Positions 45,074 to 54,254 of a stretch of DNA of 64,000 nucleotides are shown here, one piece after another. Below the pieces are notes generated by a model. That model was not told the DNA's origin. It ran no database searches and worked only from the letters and a program-made list of their open reading frames with translations. The translations under genes were made by a program, and so were the position numbers. Each line of letters begins with the position of its first letter. Position 1 is the first letter of the stretch. Source of the stretch: Echinicola vietnamensis DSM 17526 (GTDB lineage: Bacteria > Bacteroidota > Bacteroidia > Cytophagales > Cyclobacteriaceae); NCBI RefSeq assembly GCF_000325705.1, contig NC_019904.1:442001-506000 (forward strand), written 5' to 3'.

Positions 45074-46786
45074 TTATACAGAATTTGCCTTTTCTCCATT
45101 TAATTCTAACTGTTTGATTTTTTCTTCATGCAGGTTTCGAAGCCTATCGTTCAGTTTGGGGATCCGATCAAAAATTGCCGAAACATGTGAAGGATCAACC
45201 CTGTATCCTGATCTGAACCGGGCACCGGAGAAGCTGGAACACAGGGATTTCAGGAGTTCTTTCTCGAGGAATTCTTTACTTTGAAAAAGATCTGAAAAAC
45301 CAGATGTAAAATTCCCACATAGGGAAAAAAGGTAGGAAAGCGATCTGAATTTTGGAATATAGCCCATGTAAGTGTAAATGATGCCCAGAGCCAGCTGTTC
45401 GAGACCGAGGTGGATAAGAAACATGACCACTTCCGGGCATCCGTTTTTCGAACATTCTGCTGCATAAAAGTATTGAGAGGCCCTCTTGTTTCTTGTATCC
45501 CAATGGGTTCTGATGCCCTGAATGATGTACTTGTAATCCGGTGTGATAACTTTGAAATCCAACCCATCAGGATTTCCGTAAAACAATTGCCCATTTTGGA
45601 CGATGGTATTGAAGAACCTGGATTCTTTTTTCAGGCCATCGTCCACTTCCTTTTTATGGTGAACAATGGCAAAGACACCTATCCCCGATGCCTGTGCATC
45701 CATACAGAATTCCTGGATGGGAGAAGTGTCAGGTTCCGCTGAAATAATGAGAAGGTCATATCTTGGTTCCGCTGAAGAGTTGAAAAACATAAAGGGACTG
45801 AAGCCTTGGGCTTCACGGGCCTGAATACCAAAACAATAGACATATTCGATGTCAAATTTACTGGCCAGATGTTTCAAAAATGATTGAAGGTTTTCATTGA
45901 GCCCTGACTTGATCAGGGTACTTGTATTCTTTTGGATACTTTCCATAACGGTTGATTTTTTGGTTGGAGACTGGACTGGTTGAGGAGTAAAAGCGGTTAT
46001 AGCAGTTTTATAGGAATCGGGAAGCTGAAATAACCGGCTGAGAAACTCCTCTACAAGGTCCGGTAAGTCGGCAATATCTTCTTCGGAAATATTGAAATTG
46101 GTGCGGTACCTGGCCCCCAGATAGGCTTTTTCCAAAAGTGGTATGGGAGAAACGGTTTGGTGGTTTACCTCCAGAAAAATATCCGCAATGGCAGGTGCAT
46201 AATACTCAGCAGAGAGGATATGGCTGTAGAGCTTATGGCTTTGTTTCGCCTTTCCCAAAGCAAACACCTCGGATGCGTGGAACCCCAGTTCAATTGCTTG
46301 GTGAAACATAAAAGCAGCAGTGGTGAAATCCCTTTTTTCCCAACAGTCAAGGGCTCCTTGCTGGAAGGCTATGGCTTTATGGGCAAATACATCGAACGGC
46401 AGTAAGAACTCCGCATATTTATTTTCCAAGAGGGATTTGGAAACTTCTTGAAAAGGAAGGGAAATACCAGGAGATACCAGTCTCTTTTTGGAAAAGTGAA
46501 GCAGATGAAAAAGGCCGCCTCTTTTCATTCCTGCCTTCATGCCCTGGAAATGGCAAAAACCAAGGTTGGCCAGCCTCTTAGGAAAACAATCTGTAGCAGT
46601 GATTTTTTCCCTTGCCCTTTTGATGGACAACGTTCCTCCATTGGGAAGTGCTACCAATAGAAGAGGCGGAAATGTCTTCCCTTCAAAGGGGATTGGTTCC
46701 ACCCAAAAAAGAGCCTTTGCCTCAACATTTTGCTGAATTTCGACAAGGTCATCCTTTGTGATTTTATAAGTACTGTGTTTCTCCAT
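45074..46786 (-). CDS. HEPN-domain protein with degenerate nucleotidyltransferase-like middle
   Basis: 570 residues. Two helical HEPN-type domains are visible, about 135-250 (F-M-F-H-Q-A-I-E-L-G-F-H..) and about 435-560 (H-L-G-L-E-Q-L-A-L-G-I-I-Y-T-Y). Between them, about 300-430, is a nucleotidyltransferase-like core without a clear catalytic GS-x-D-x-D. Proteins of this arrangement occur with phage-defence and regulatory loci in Bacteroidota. Here it is upstream of a SNF2 helicase gene, a possible two-gene system. No enzymatic activity can be claimed. Confidence 0.6.
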   Translation of the reverse strand: MEKHSTYKITKDDLVEIQQNVEAKALFWVEPIPFEGKTFPPLLLVALPNGGTLSIKRAREKITATDCFPKRLANLGFCHFQGMKAGMKRGGLFHLLHFSKKRLVSPGISLPFQEVSKSLLENKYAEFLLPFDVFAHKAIAFQQGALDCWEKRDFTTAAFMFHQAIELGFHASEVFALGKAKQSHKLYSHILSAEYYAPAIADIFLEVNHQTVSPIPLLEKAYLGARYRTNFNISEEDIADLPDLVEEFLSRLFQLPDSYKTAITAFTPQPVQSPTKKSTVMESIQKNTSTLIKSGLNENLQSFLKHLASKFDIEYVYCFGIQAREAQGFSPFMFFNSSAEPRYDLLIISAEPDTSPIQEFCMDAQASGIGVFAIVHHKKEVDDGLKKESRFFNTIVQNGQLFYGNPDGLDFKVITPDYKYIIQGIRTHWDTRNKRASQYFYAAECSKNGCPEVVMFLIHLGLEQLALGIIYTYMGYIPKFRSLSYLFSLCGNFTSGFSDLFQSKEFLEKELLKSLCSSFSGARFRSGYRVDPSHVSAIFDRIPKLNDRLRNLHEEKIKQLELNGEKANSV

Positions 46787-47212
46787 AAACCCGCTGTTTT
46801 ACCAGCAAGGAAGAAATGGATGGATTTCTATCCTATCCGGGAGAAGAATAGATTATTCAATTAAAGAGATGTTTTATCCTTGTTTGCTGAAAAACAATCT
46901 GACTTGAAAAGCCTCTGGTATTTACCGAACACCGTTATTACATTTTAGCACCTTGATAACTAACTTTGTTCTTCCTATTTAATGCCATGAATATCAACCT
47001 CCCCCTGAATGGTTATTCATATTCATAAGGCAGTTAAAGTGAAGACTGACAAAGTTGTTTCAAAACAACTTGAAATCCTCGATGTTCTATGAAGCTCCAG
47101 ACATTTTGTAATTGTAGGCTCAAATGGGACAGGAGTTGACCTGGTTGTGGTTACTCAAAACCTAGGGAGCAACAGGAATATTTTTTTCTTATTTTTAAAC
47201 AAAATTAAAACG
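46787..47212. other. Spacer without recognised gene
   Basis: Upstream of the HEPN gene; nothing supported apart from the fragment that begins at 47213. Confidence 0.5.
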
Positions 47213-47373
47213 ATGGAAGCATCCTTTTTTGAAAATATATACAACCACCCCAGTTTAAAAAAGTAGACTATGAAAGCATTATTAATGCTCATAAAGAAGT
47301 CCAATTCAAAAAAAATGAGACCATACTCAATGAGGGTAAAATGAGCAATGCCTACTATTTAATTAGCAGAAAA
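47213..47373 (+). pseudogene. N-terminal fragment of a Crp/Fnr-like cyclic-nucleotide-binding protein
   Basis: Two overlapping frames give MEASFFENIYNHPSLKK and then V-D-Y-E-S-I-I-N-A-H-K-E-V-Q-F-K-K-N-E..T-I-L-N-E-G-K-M-S-N-A-Y-Y-L-I-S, which is the start of a cNMP-binding beta roll (K-K-N-E-T-I-L-x-E-G motif). A frameshift near 47266 and loss of the rest (about 120 residues) mark it as a broken remnant. The right end abuts the stop of the collagen-like lipoprotein gene. Confidence 0.5.
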
Positions 47374-47383
47374 CCATTAAGGA

Positions 47384-48346
47384 TTAATCACCCAAACCAA
47401 ATAGCTTTCTAACGTCTTTATAGGGAAGCTCGGACAGACCACTAACATTTCTGTCACGTAATGCTGTGCTTACTGCCCCTTTGGGAATCATTATAAATCG
47501 GAATTCCGGTTTATCGGTACCAAAAACCAAGTTTTTGCTGGCGAAGGTATATGCCCCTTCGGACATATTATCGACCTCAATTATTATGCGGTTTTGCCAA
47601 CCTTGAGTTCCATCTAGGGTCCAGTAAAGACTGGATTTTATATCCCATGTCCCAATAGGGCGAAAACTTGGCAACGAGAAAAGACCGTCCACTGGATTTC
47701 GATGATATACAAGCAATGTACCATTCTCATTGTTAACAAAGTCATACAAAGAACTCGCTCCGGTGACGCCTATCAAATGGGTTCTGGTCGCTGAGGGCAG
47801 GTACGCATACACCACCGCCTTAGTAGGTGATAAGCGGTCGACATTATAGGCCGTCCAATTGGAAGCTATCACATTCGCAGTTCCAGGCTCACCCTGCGGC
47901 CCCTTCAGACTGACCCCACTTCCCCATCCTGTACTTCTCTTGGGACCATAAAGTACACCTATTGTGGTTTGGAAGTAAAAATCTCCCAATTCCCCGATGT
48001 TCTGAGAAGGTGACATGGAACCACTATAAATCCTGGAACCATCCTCACCATCCTTCCCTGGCTCTCCCTGCAACCCCGTGGGATCACCCCAACCGAAAGC
48101 GGTTTTCGGGCCGTACAGTTCACTATTATGGGTATCGATATAAAAATCACCTTCCTTTCCGTCAGATGGTTCCGGTGGCTGATTTCCATAAAGCAAACTA
48201 TTCCCATCGACACCCGGAATACCCTGCTCGCCCTGTTCACCTTTTTCACCCTGCGGCCCTTCCGGTCCCTGTTCACCCTCTATACAGGAAGAAACAACTA
48301 TCATGAGACACAATGCTCCAAGCAAACTATAATATTTCGTTTTCAT
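47384..48346 (-). CDS. Lipoprotein with collagen-like Gly-X-Y repeats
   Basis: 320 residues. Signal peptide and lipobox (VVSSC, Cys21) are followed by G-x-y triplets (E-G-P-E-G-P-Q-G-E-K-G-E-Q-G..) at about 25-50, again near 98-108 and 155-162, separated by two related segments (D-G-K-E-G-D-F-Y-I-D..Y-G-P-K-T..G-W-G and I-G-E-L-G-D-F-Y-F-Q..Y-G-P-K-R..G-W-G). The C-terminal half (about 165-320) is beta-rich without known domain. Likely a surface-exposed rod or adhesive. Last gene of a seven-gene minus-strand cluster. Confidence 0.8.
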   Translation of the reverse strand: MKTKYYSLLGALCLMIVVSSCIEGEQGPEGPQGEKGEQGEQGIPGVDGNSLLYGNQPPEPSDGKEGDFYIDTHNSELYGPKTAFGWGDPTGLQGEPGKDGEDGSRIYSGSMSPSQNIGELGDFYFQTTIGVLYGPKRSTGWGSGVSLKGPQGEPGTANVIASNWTAYNVDRLSPTKAVVYAYLPSATRTHLIGVTGASSLYDFVNNENGTLLVYHRNPVDGLFSLPSFRPIGTWDIKSSLYWTLDGTQGWQNRIIIEVDNMSEGAYTFASKNLVFGTDKPEFRFIMIPKGAVSTALRDRNVSGLSELPYKDVRKLFGLGD

Positions 48347-48375
48347 GTACTTATAATTTGTTTATCAAGCCATCA

Positions 48376-49695
48376 TCAGTCCTGTGTTCTCTTTACCACA
48401 AAGATATCCGCTGCATGCCCTCGGTGGTCGTCATGCGACAACTGTATTGCCTTCCCATTTTCCCAATACATCGCAGCGACAGGTTTTCCGGAACTCCCAA
48501 AATCAATACCGGCAACATATACCTTTCCATCCAGTACAAAGATGGCGTTTGCTTCTGCACGGTATAATCGATCTGTCAAATCTACCGCCTCCCCATTTTT
48601 CCAGTACCTTGCCACATTTACGGTACCCGTACCCGACTTATGCAATACCTTTTCATACCCCGCCACGTACACATCGCCATTTTCCACAAAAACAGCACGA
48701 GCTTCCGAATCTCCCTCGCCTGTCCCCAAAATAACCTCTTGTCCATTTTTCCAATATTTGGCAACGGTTACATTTCCATTCGAACCATGACCTGAAATAT
48801 ACACATCGCCTTGGTCAGACACTGCAATATCGGTCACCGTTCCTGTTCCTTCCAGTGAAACCGCTTCACCGTTTTTCCAGTAGGTGGGCGCAGCATTCAA
48901 TACACCTGCTACGTACACATCATCGCCGGACACCGTAACCACACTATTTCCTGTTTGACCTAAGGTACCACTCGCTACATGAACAGGCGACTCTCCACTA
49001 TTTTCCCAATACACAATATCCATCATATTGTTTGTCTTAGCTTTTATTCCCGCCACATACACATCCCCTTCTGAGACACAGATATCGTAAGCTATGGCAT
49101 AATCATCGGAATCATTTGGATCTGACAACTCCACATAGGTATCGTTTTCCCAATAGAAAGCTGAAGCGATAGCCCTTGTAAATTGTCTTTCACCAGCGAT
49201 ATACACCTGATTATCTGCCACCACCATCTTGTTGTAAATCATGTTTTCAGATGACTCATGACTATAAATAGCAGGTTCGCCATTTTTCCAATACAAAGGT
49301 CTACTACCACCTGAACCTTCGTCATATCCACCCCCGAGCACATAAACATCCACCTCGGCCATTTGGTCCAGAACCGTGATAGTCACCGGCTCACTATCCC
49401 TATACCCCTGTATCTTTGCTACGACTGATTGGGTACCCACTTCATCAAAAACATGCTGATATCCATTTATCTTATTTCCATCGATATAGATATCAGCTCC
49501 TGAGACCGTTTGCTGTGTTTCCATGGCAATCACCTTAAAAGTAACCGTTGATGATGCCATTACAGTTGTTTCACTGGCACTAAGCTGCAAGGTCAAATCT
49601 TCCTCCTCGACTGGCGGAGCTGGCTTCTGTTCTTCGGAACACGCACAAAACCAGACAACCGTAAGCAGTAATGTATTTGCGATTAGCTTTTTCAT
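48376..49695 (-). CDS. Lipoprotein with seven YWKNG-type repeats, beta-propeller-like
   Basis: 439 residues. Lipobox (VWFCAC, Cys19), an Ig-like N-terminal segment (about 30-110), then seven repeats of about 45 residues, each with a V-Y-V-A-G strand and a Y-W-K-N-G-E turn (YWKNGE, YWENDT, YWENSG, YWKNGE, YWKNGQ, YWKNGE, YWENGK). Seven units suggest a propeller, by analogy with other repeat proteins. Probably surface exposed. It lies 14 bases downstream of the 181-residue lipoprotein and in the same cluster as the collagen-like protein. Confidence 0.8.
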   Translation of the reverse strand: MKKLIANTLLLTVVWFCACSEEQKPAPPVEEEDLTLQLSASETTVMASSTVTFKVIAMETQQTVSGADIYIDGNKINGYQHVFDEVGTQSVVAKIQGYRDSEPVTITVLDQMAEVDVYVLGGGYDEGSGGSRPLYWKNGEPAIYSHESSENMIYNKMVVADNQVYIAGERQFTRAIASAFYWENDTYVELSDPNDSDDYAIAYDICVSEGDVYVAGIKAKTNNMMDIVYWENSGESPVHVASGTLGQTGNSVVTVSGDDVYVAGVLNAAPTYWKNGEAVSLEGTGTVTDIAVSDQGDVYISGHGSNGNVTVAKYWKNGQEVILGTGEGDSEARAVFVENGDVYVAGYEKVLHKSGTGTVNVARYWKNGEAVDLTDRLYRAEANAIFVLDGKVYVAGIDFGSSGKPVAAMYWENGKAIQLSHDDHRGHAADIFVVKRTQD

Positions 49696-49709
49696 TTCAA
49701 CAGTTTAAT

Positions 49710-50255
49710 CTAAGGTGCGGCTATGACAACCTCTCCTGTAACAAATACTTCCTCTCCGTCATCTCCGAGTTTAAAATCCCCCTGAAATGTCAAAGTGTAC
49801 GAGGCTGCCGTTGCCTCACTTCCATATGCGGAAACATGGTGCTCCTCGTAGTCTTTCAGGCTGATACTTATTGGCCCCACGGGACGATATTTGTCCTCGG
49901 AACCCCATTCGCCAAAAACAAGGCCGGGACCAGTACCCACTATACTGGGCCGCTTGTTGCCATCCAGGAGAAGTCCTGCCCCAAACTGAAACTTCCCCGC
50001 GTCCACCAGAATTCCCGTCAGCAGCTCTCCATTGGCCTCCTCGTTGAATTCGACAAACATCACCGGATTATAAGTCCCCATCACTTCCTTGGGTACTTCT
50101 CCGGAGAATTTGCCCCCGCCTTCCAAGGTAATGTCATAAGTGTGCGCGCCATTGCTATTGATGGGGTCGACACCGTCCTCATCATTGCCCGAGCAGGCGG
50201 ACATCAGGCATAGAGCCATCATGCCAATTAGGGTTTGAATCATTGTCTTTTTCAT
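49710..50255 (-). CDS. Small lipoprotein, 181 residues
   Basis: Signal peptide with lipobox (CLMSAC, Cys21) then an acidic linker and a beta-rich body. No domain recognised. Fits the pattern of secreted accessory lipoproteins in Bacteroidota surface clusters. It is third from the end of the cluster, separated by 106 bases from the preceding 50362-51513 gene. Confidence 0.75.
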   Translation of the reverse strand: MKKTMIQTLIGMMALCLMSACSGNDEDGVDPINSNGAHTYDITLEGGGKFSGEVPKEVMGTYNPVMFVEFNEEANGELLTGILVDAGKFQFGAGLLLDGNKRPSIVGTGPGLVFGEWGSEDKYRPVGPISISLKDYEEHHVSAYGSEATAASYTLTFQGDFKLGDDGEEVFVTGEVVIAAP

Positions 50256-50361
50256 GTGTTTATAAATTATTTTTTTAAAGTCCGTAGGGAATCTCGCTTT
50301 TCTATCCTTTGTCTTTGTTTCTACTTAGGGAAGTACAAGGCATAATCCCTACATTTTATTT

Positions 50362-51513
50362 TCATTGCTGTACGCGCACCTCGTCGATGACCAATAGAAT
50401 TTCCGGATAATCGGATAGGTTCGTGAAGGCTATTTGCTCCCTGTAATTTCCCGGGTCCCGATGAACAGGCACTTTGGGGAATTTAAAAAAGCCGTCTGCG
50501 GTGGCCAGGGCATCGGAGACCTTGTGTTTAACGGTCACCTCTACTCCTGTTGCACAGATTTTCTGGAGTGAAATCTCCGCCTGAAAGGCTTCCGAGGACA
50601 TTAATTCTTCAGTCACGTTTTTCCCTGACTGGGCATCCAGTAGCTTAAACTGAAAGTCCAGGTACGTAGCTTCGGGCATCGCCATCGAGGGCGTAAATAG
50701 TTTTCGCTTGTTTTTGTCGCCTTGATGTAGATGCATTTCAATTGCTTTGGAACCTCCGAGGCCTTTGTTTGAAATTAGCAGTGAATCAGGCAAATAGCTG
50801 TAGTTCCAGCCCTGTGCTGCCAAATCCACCCCGCTTTGCGCCCCTTCAAAATCAAACACCTGCAAGGAATTTTCCGACAATGATGCGGGGGCAATGACCT
50901 TGCTCAGGTACACCACTTTATTATCCGACACGTCCGTGTCCAATGGTTTCAAAGACTTGTCTTTGATATAAGCTGACAGATCAATGAGGTAAGACTCGAC
51001 GGTGACTTCATACAGTCCTGGTTGGGACAGGTCTATCGGGTCAAAGCGAAAACGTACCCAACCGGGGGTGAAAGCCCTGAATTCAAGTACTGCTTCTTCT
51101 TGGAGCAAAACCGCTCCATCTTCCAGTCTTTTGACCTGGACGGCTCCGAAGATGCCCTTGCCTTTTTTGTCGAAATCTGCCCCCCTGTTTTCCACACGAA
51201 ATTCAAATTTCGTAACCTGATCTTGTGGGCAATTGGAGAAGGGAATATAATCGCCACGTGGGTACTCGGGTATCGTAATGGACTTAATGCCAATATCGAT
51301 ACCCTGCGCCAGTGCTTCGGTTTCGATATCGGAAATTTTCGAGGGTTCAAAATCCTCCATCCTCGATAAACCCTCCATCATTTCTTCAACCGCTTCCTCT
51401 GTATCCAAGCTATCGGTTTTGTTCCGCTCCTTACTATAACCACAAGCAAGTAAGTGCAGCGGGGAAAGGGCCAATAGCATCAGACATATTATGAGTTGTT
51501 TCGTTTTTATCAT
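50362..51513 (-). CDS. Lipoprotein, 383 residues, beta-rich
   Basis: The ATG at 51513 precedes a signal peptide and lipobox (HLLAC, near residue 24); the frame also runs to 51570 but that N-terminus is not signal-like. The region about 75-190 resembles a CARDB-like Ig fold (V-T-K-F-E-F-R-V-E-N-R-G), followed by a second beta-rich domain with an F-x-L-x-Q-x-G-W-type jelly-roll look. Probably at the cell surface. Family unknown. Confidence 0.75.
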   Translation of the reverse strand: MIKTKQLIICLMLLALSPLHLLACGYSKERNKTDSLDTEEAVEEMMEGLSRMEDFEPSKISDIETEALAQGIDIGIKSITIPEYPRGDYIPFSNCPQDQVTKFEFRVENRGADFDKKGKGIFGAVQVKRLEDGAVLLQEEAVLEFRAFTPGWVRFRFDPIDLSQPGLYEVTVESYLIDLSAYIKDKSLKPLDTDVSDNKVVYLSKVIAPASLSENSLQVFDFEGAQSGVDLAAQGWNYSYLPDSLLISNKGLGGSKAIEMHLHQGDKNKRKLFTPSMAMPEATYLDFQFKLLDAQSGKNVTEELMSSEAFQAEISLQKICATGVEVTVKHKVSDALATADGFFKFPKVPVHRDPGNYREQIAFTNLSDYPEILLVIDEVRVQQ

Positions 51514-51560
51514 TTTTGTTATGGTTAACAAGTTCTTTCCGTACAATTTTAAATGAGACA

Positions 51561-52100
51561 TTAAAACCAAATTCCATAGACGAAGTCAAATTCACCATTT
51601 TGGATATTGATGGTTTCGCTGTTCATGTTGCGCATGCCATAACGCTCAAAAGTGCCTTTTACCCTATAAAAAGTGGTATCCAGTTTGGTCCCTATTTCTT
51701 TATAATCGGTGACCCTTATTTGGGAGGTCTTCTCCCTGTTAAATCCATACCCGTTTTCATTATTGAATGTGATCACTTCATAATTCACATCAAATCCATT
51801 ATCACTGTGGTCAAATGTTCCTGTAGTTGGCTCCAAGGGCACAACCACCCGTACCTGATTGGTAGTATCTTCGTGAACCTGATCGCTCCCAATGATTCCA
51901 ACTGTGTTGGAGCCACCATAGAGCACCACTTTTACCTCAGGATAATTCACCTCTTTTCCATTTACCACTCCACTGATCGAACCACCCACCTCCAAAGCAT
52001 TTTGCTTTTCAGGCTCGACATCATCATTTGAACAGGCCATTGCCAACCCCAGTCCAAGCAGGAAAATTGCTTTTACATAATTTTGTTTCATGAACTTCAT
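51561..52100 (-). CDS. Small lipoprotein, 179 residues
   Basis: Signal peptide and lipobox (LAMAC, near residue 23) with a possible start at either of two ATGs three codons apart. The body begins G-G-S-I-S-G-V-V-N-G-K-E-V-N-Y-P-E-V-K-V, like a carboxypeptidase-regulatory-type beta domain. Unknown function; surface cluster. Confidence 0.7.
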   Translation of the reverse strand: MKFMKQNYVKAIFLLGLGLAMACSNDDVEPEKQNALEVGGSISGVVNGKEVNYPEVKVVLYGGSNTVGIIGSDQVHEDTTNQVRVVVPLEPTTGTFDHSDNGFDVNYEVITFNNENGYGFNREKTSQIRVTDYKEIGTKLDTTFYRVKGTFERYGMRNMNSETINIQNGEFDFVYGIWF

Positions 52101-52211
52101 AATTATTTAAATCAATATGGAAGAATATATTTTCATCCCTGGCAACCAGAGATCTGCCCAATACTTGAGATATCGTATTGGGCAGAAATCTTGTCTTTTT
52201 TTCTGGAATTA

Positions 52212-53504
52212 TTATGGTTTATTGTTCCAGCCCAAGTAACCTAAACCAGCTTCTCCTTTGGCCACGTTGATATAAGTGTTACTGGATCTGTTAAGGTTAG
52301 GAAGCTCCGGTTGCGAGGAACTTGCTCCCGTATAAGCAAAAAAAGCATAGTTGGGCAAGTCCTGGAATGTGGTATTGGTAACGGTAAGCATGGGATCGGC
52401 ATGCATATAGACCGCTCCAGTATTCTGGATATTGCCCACAGGGAAGTCTCCTTTGGCATGTTCGATAACGGCATGTTCGATTACATTGTCCTCCTCGGTA
52501 AAGCCATAGTAAATCCCTCCCCAGTCGGTACCATTATGGGCCTTCAAATGAACAGGATCGCTTTCCGTACCCTGGATTTTCAGGCTCGGGGCGTCGGTTG
52601 CCCAGCCAGATGAAACCTGTAGGTATGCCTCACTTCTAAACTGCAATTCCGTTCCTGCCTCTATGGTCAAGTGGCCATTGGTAGTAATTTGTACCCTACT
52701 GTCCACCAAGTACGGCACATCCAATTGTTGCCAAGTGACCGTCTTTTCTTCAATCTCGTAATTGGATGAGGTAATGTTCAGAAAGTCTGATGCATTTCCT
52801 GCATAGGACGACGTATTATCAAATATATGCGCCATCTCTGCGGACACCTTCACGGGTACGCCCTCATTTCCAGTAATGACAAGATTGGAAGCTGAAACAG
52901 TGGCATTTGTCTTGACACCGTGAAAGTCCAAACCAACGCTTCCCCCGTTGCGGATTTCTACATGGCTTAAGGAAAGGGCTTGCGGAGGGGTGCCTGAAAC
53001 GCCCCTTAAGGCCAGGGAACCTTCGTAAACCGGAGAAGAGGACGTGAGGTTTTGTGATCCAGCGTATTCGATCACGGTGTGCTCTATGGTATTGTTAAGA
53101 TTGTGGGCTTCGGTAAAAAACAGGCCTCTCCAATGCCCTTTCTGTTGGACCGTACCCGTGAAAACCACCGGCTCTTCCTGTCTCCCCACTACTTCGAACA
53201 AATTATTGTCAAGGTTTACATATAGCCCTGCGTCCTTTTCAAAAGCAACCACTACCCCTGGGTTAATTCTAAGGGCTCCCTGAACGTTAGCCCAGCATTC
53301 AATGACATAATCAACTGGTCTTCGAGGATCATTTTCCAAGACCCGGTCTTCATTAAAATAATCACAGGCCAGCACAATGGGGGGTAGAATTTCCTCCTGA
53401 GGTTGTTCATCCTCGCTGTCACTACAAGCGGTCAGGACTAAAAACAAACCCATCACAAGGGCGCAAATAATTTTTGCCTCCGATAAATACTGCATTTTCA
53501 TCAT
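52212..53504 (-). CDS. Right-handed beta-helix lipoprotein
   Basis: 430 residues. Lipobox (VLTAC, Cys27) and a repeat of beta-helix coils with the motif N-T-I-E-H-T-V-I-E-Y-A, H-W-R-G-L-F-F and later N-V-I-E-H-A-V-I-E-H-A-K-G (asparagine-ladder type turns). Such folds occur in polysaccharide lyases and adhesins, but no catalytic motif is identified. It follows the OMP gene by 8 bases and begins the lipoprotein run. Confidence 0.78.
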   Translation of the reverse strand: MMKMQYLSEAKIICALVMGLFLVLTACSDSEDEQPQEEILPPIVLACDYFNEDRVLENDPRRPVDYVIECWANVQGALRINPGVVVAFEKDAGLYVNLDNNLFEVVGRQEEPVVFTGTVQQKGHWRGLFFTEAHNLNNTIEHTVIEYAGSQNLTSSSPVYEGSLALRGVSGTPPQALSLSHVEIRNGGSVGLDFHGVKTNATVSASNLVITGNEGVPVKVSAEMAHIFDNTSSYAGNASDFLNITSSNYEIEEKTVTWQQLDVPYLVDSRVQITTNGHLTIEAGTELQFRSEAYLQVSSGWATDAPSLKIQGTESDPVHLKAHNGTDWGGIYYGFTEEDNVIEHAVIEHAKGDFPVGNIQNTGAVYMHADPMLTVTNTTFQDLPNYAFFAYTGASSSQPELPNLNRSSNTYINVAKGEAGLGYLGWNNKP

Positions 53505-53512
53505 AATACGGT

Positions 53513-54055
53513 TTAGTTAAGTTTAAATTGATACCCGACTCGGAACCCAATGAATCCAAGCCCTTGACTGGAAAGGGAAAAGCCCTGATAGCTCAGTGAA
53601 AGATCCACGTCACCCAATAGATAACCAATGGAGGCGGCATAGCCGAAAGAAGTATCCGAAGCGCTTCCTGACAAGTTCCCGGCATCTCCAAAGTCTGCTT
53701 TCAGGTTACTGCGGTTTACAGAAAGTCCCAATTGGGGCTCGAGGTACAGTTCCCCCAGCTGATGGCGATACCCTGCAAATACGGGTATAATACCCAAAGA
53801 TCCTTTTAGGTTTTCGTCGTAGGTATCTTTCAGCCCAAACTGGGAATAGCCGGTGGAAAGGGTTACTTGACCGACTGAATTCAAACGGTACAGCCCTTTA
53901 AGGGATACCCCCCAGCCCATACCATAAGCATCGCCAAAATCACCAGTGGGCAAACCTGCCATAGCCGCTGTATTTAGGCCCAGGTCTCCCTTTTGGGCAT
54001 TGGCGTTAAAGGTAAAGGCGCTCAAAAACACGCAAATGATCATTAATTTTTTCAT
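53513..54055 (-). CDS. Outer-membrane beta-barrel protein, OmpW/PorV-like size
   Basis: 180 residues with a cleavable signal peptide (..FNANAQ) and alternating hydrophobic strands ending in aromatic-rich I-G-F-R-V-G-Y-Q-F-K-L-N, typical of an eight-stranded outer-membrane barrel. First gene of the seven-gene surface cluster and divergent (199 bases) from the sigma-factor gene, so it is a likely target of that sigma factor. Confidence 0.8.
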   Translation of the reverse strand: MKKLMIICVFLSAFTFNANAQKGDLGLNTAAMAGLPTGDFGDAYGMGWGVSLKGLYRLNSVGQVTLSTGYSQFGLKDTYDENLKGSLGIIPVFAGYRHQLGELYLEPQLGLSVNRSNLKADFGDAGNLSGSASDTSFGYAASIGYLLGDVDLSLSYQGFSLSSQGLGFIGFRVGYQFKLN

Positions 54056-54254
54056 AACAAAAGTGATTTACTTTAAAAAGAACTTGATTGATCGGCCCAT
54101 GCTTGATTCTCTTCAAACATTTTTAAAGCTCAAGGGATTGCGACATGAACCTTTATATACTTCATGTGAAATGTTGGAAAAAGTAAACATGTACATGAAA
54201 AAAAATTGTAGTTTTGGCCACCAAGTGTTTACTTTTTACCTGATTTTACCATAA

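Noticed and set aside
45028..45099. Longer N-terminus of the SNF2 protein
   Set aside because: It would overlap the HEPN gene and its residues do not look like the family start; the ATG at 45027 is better.
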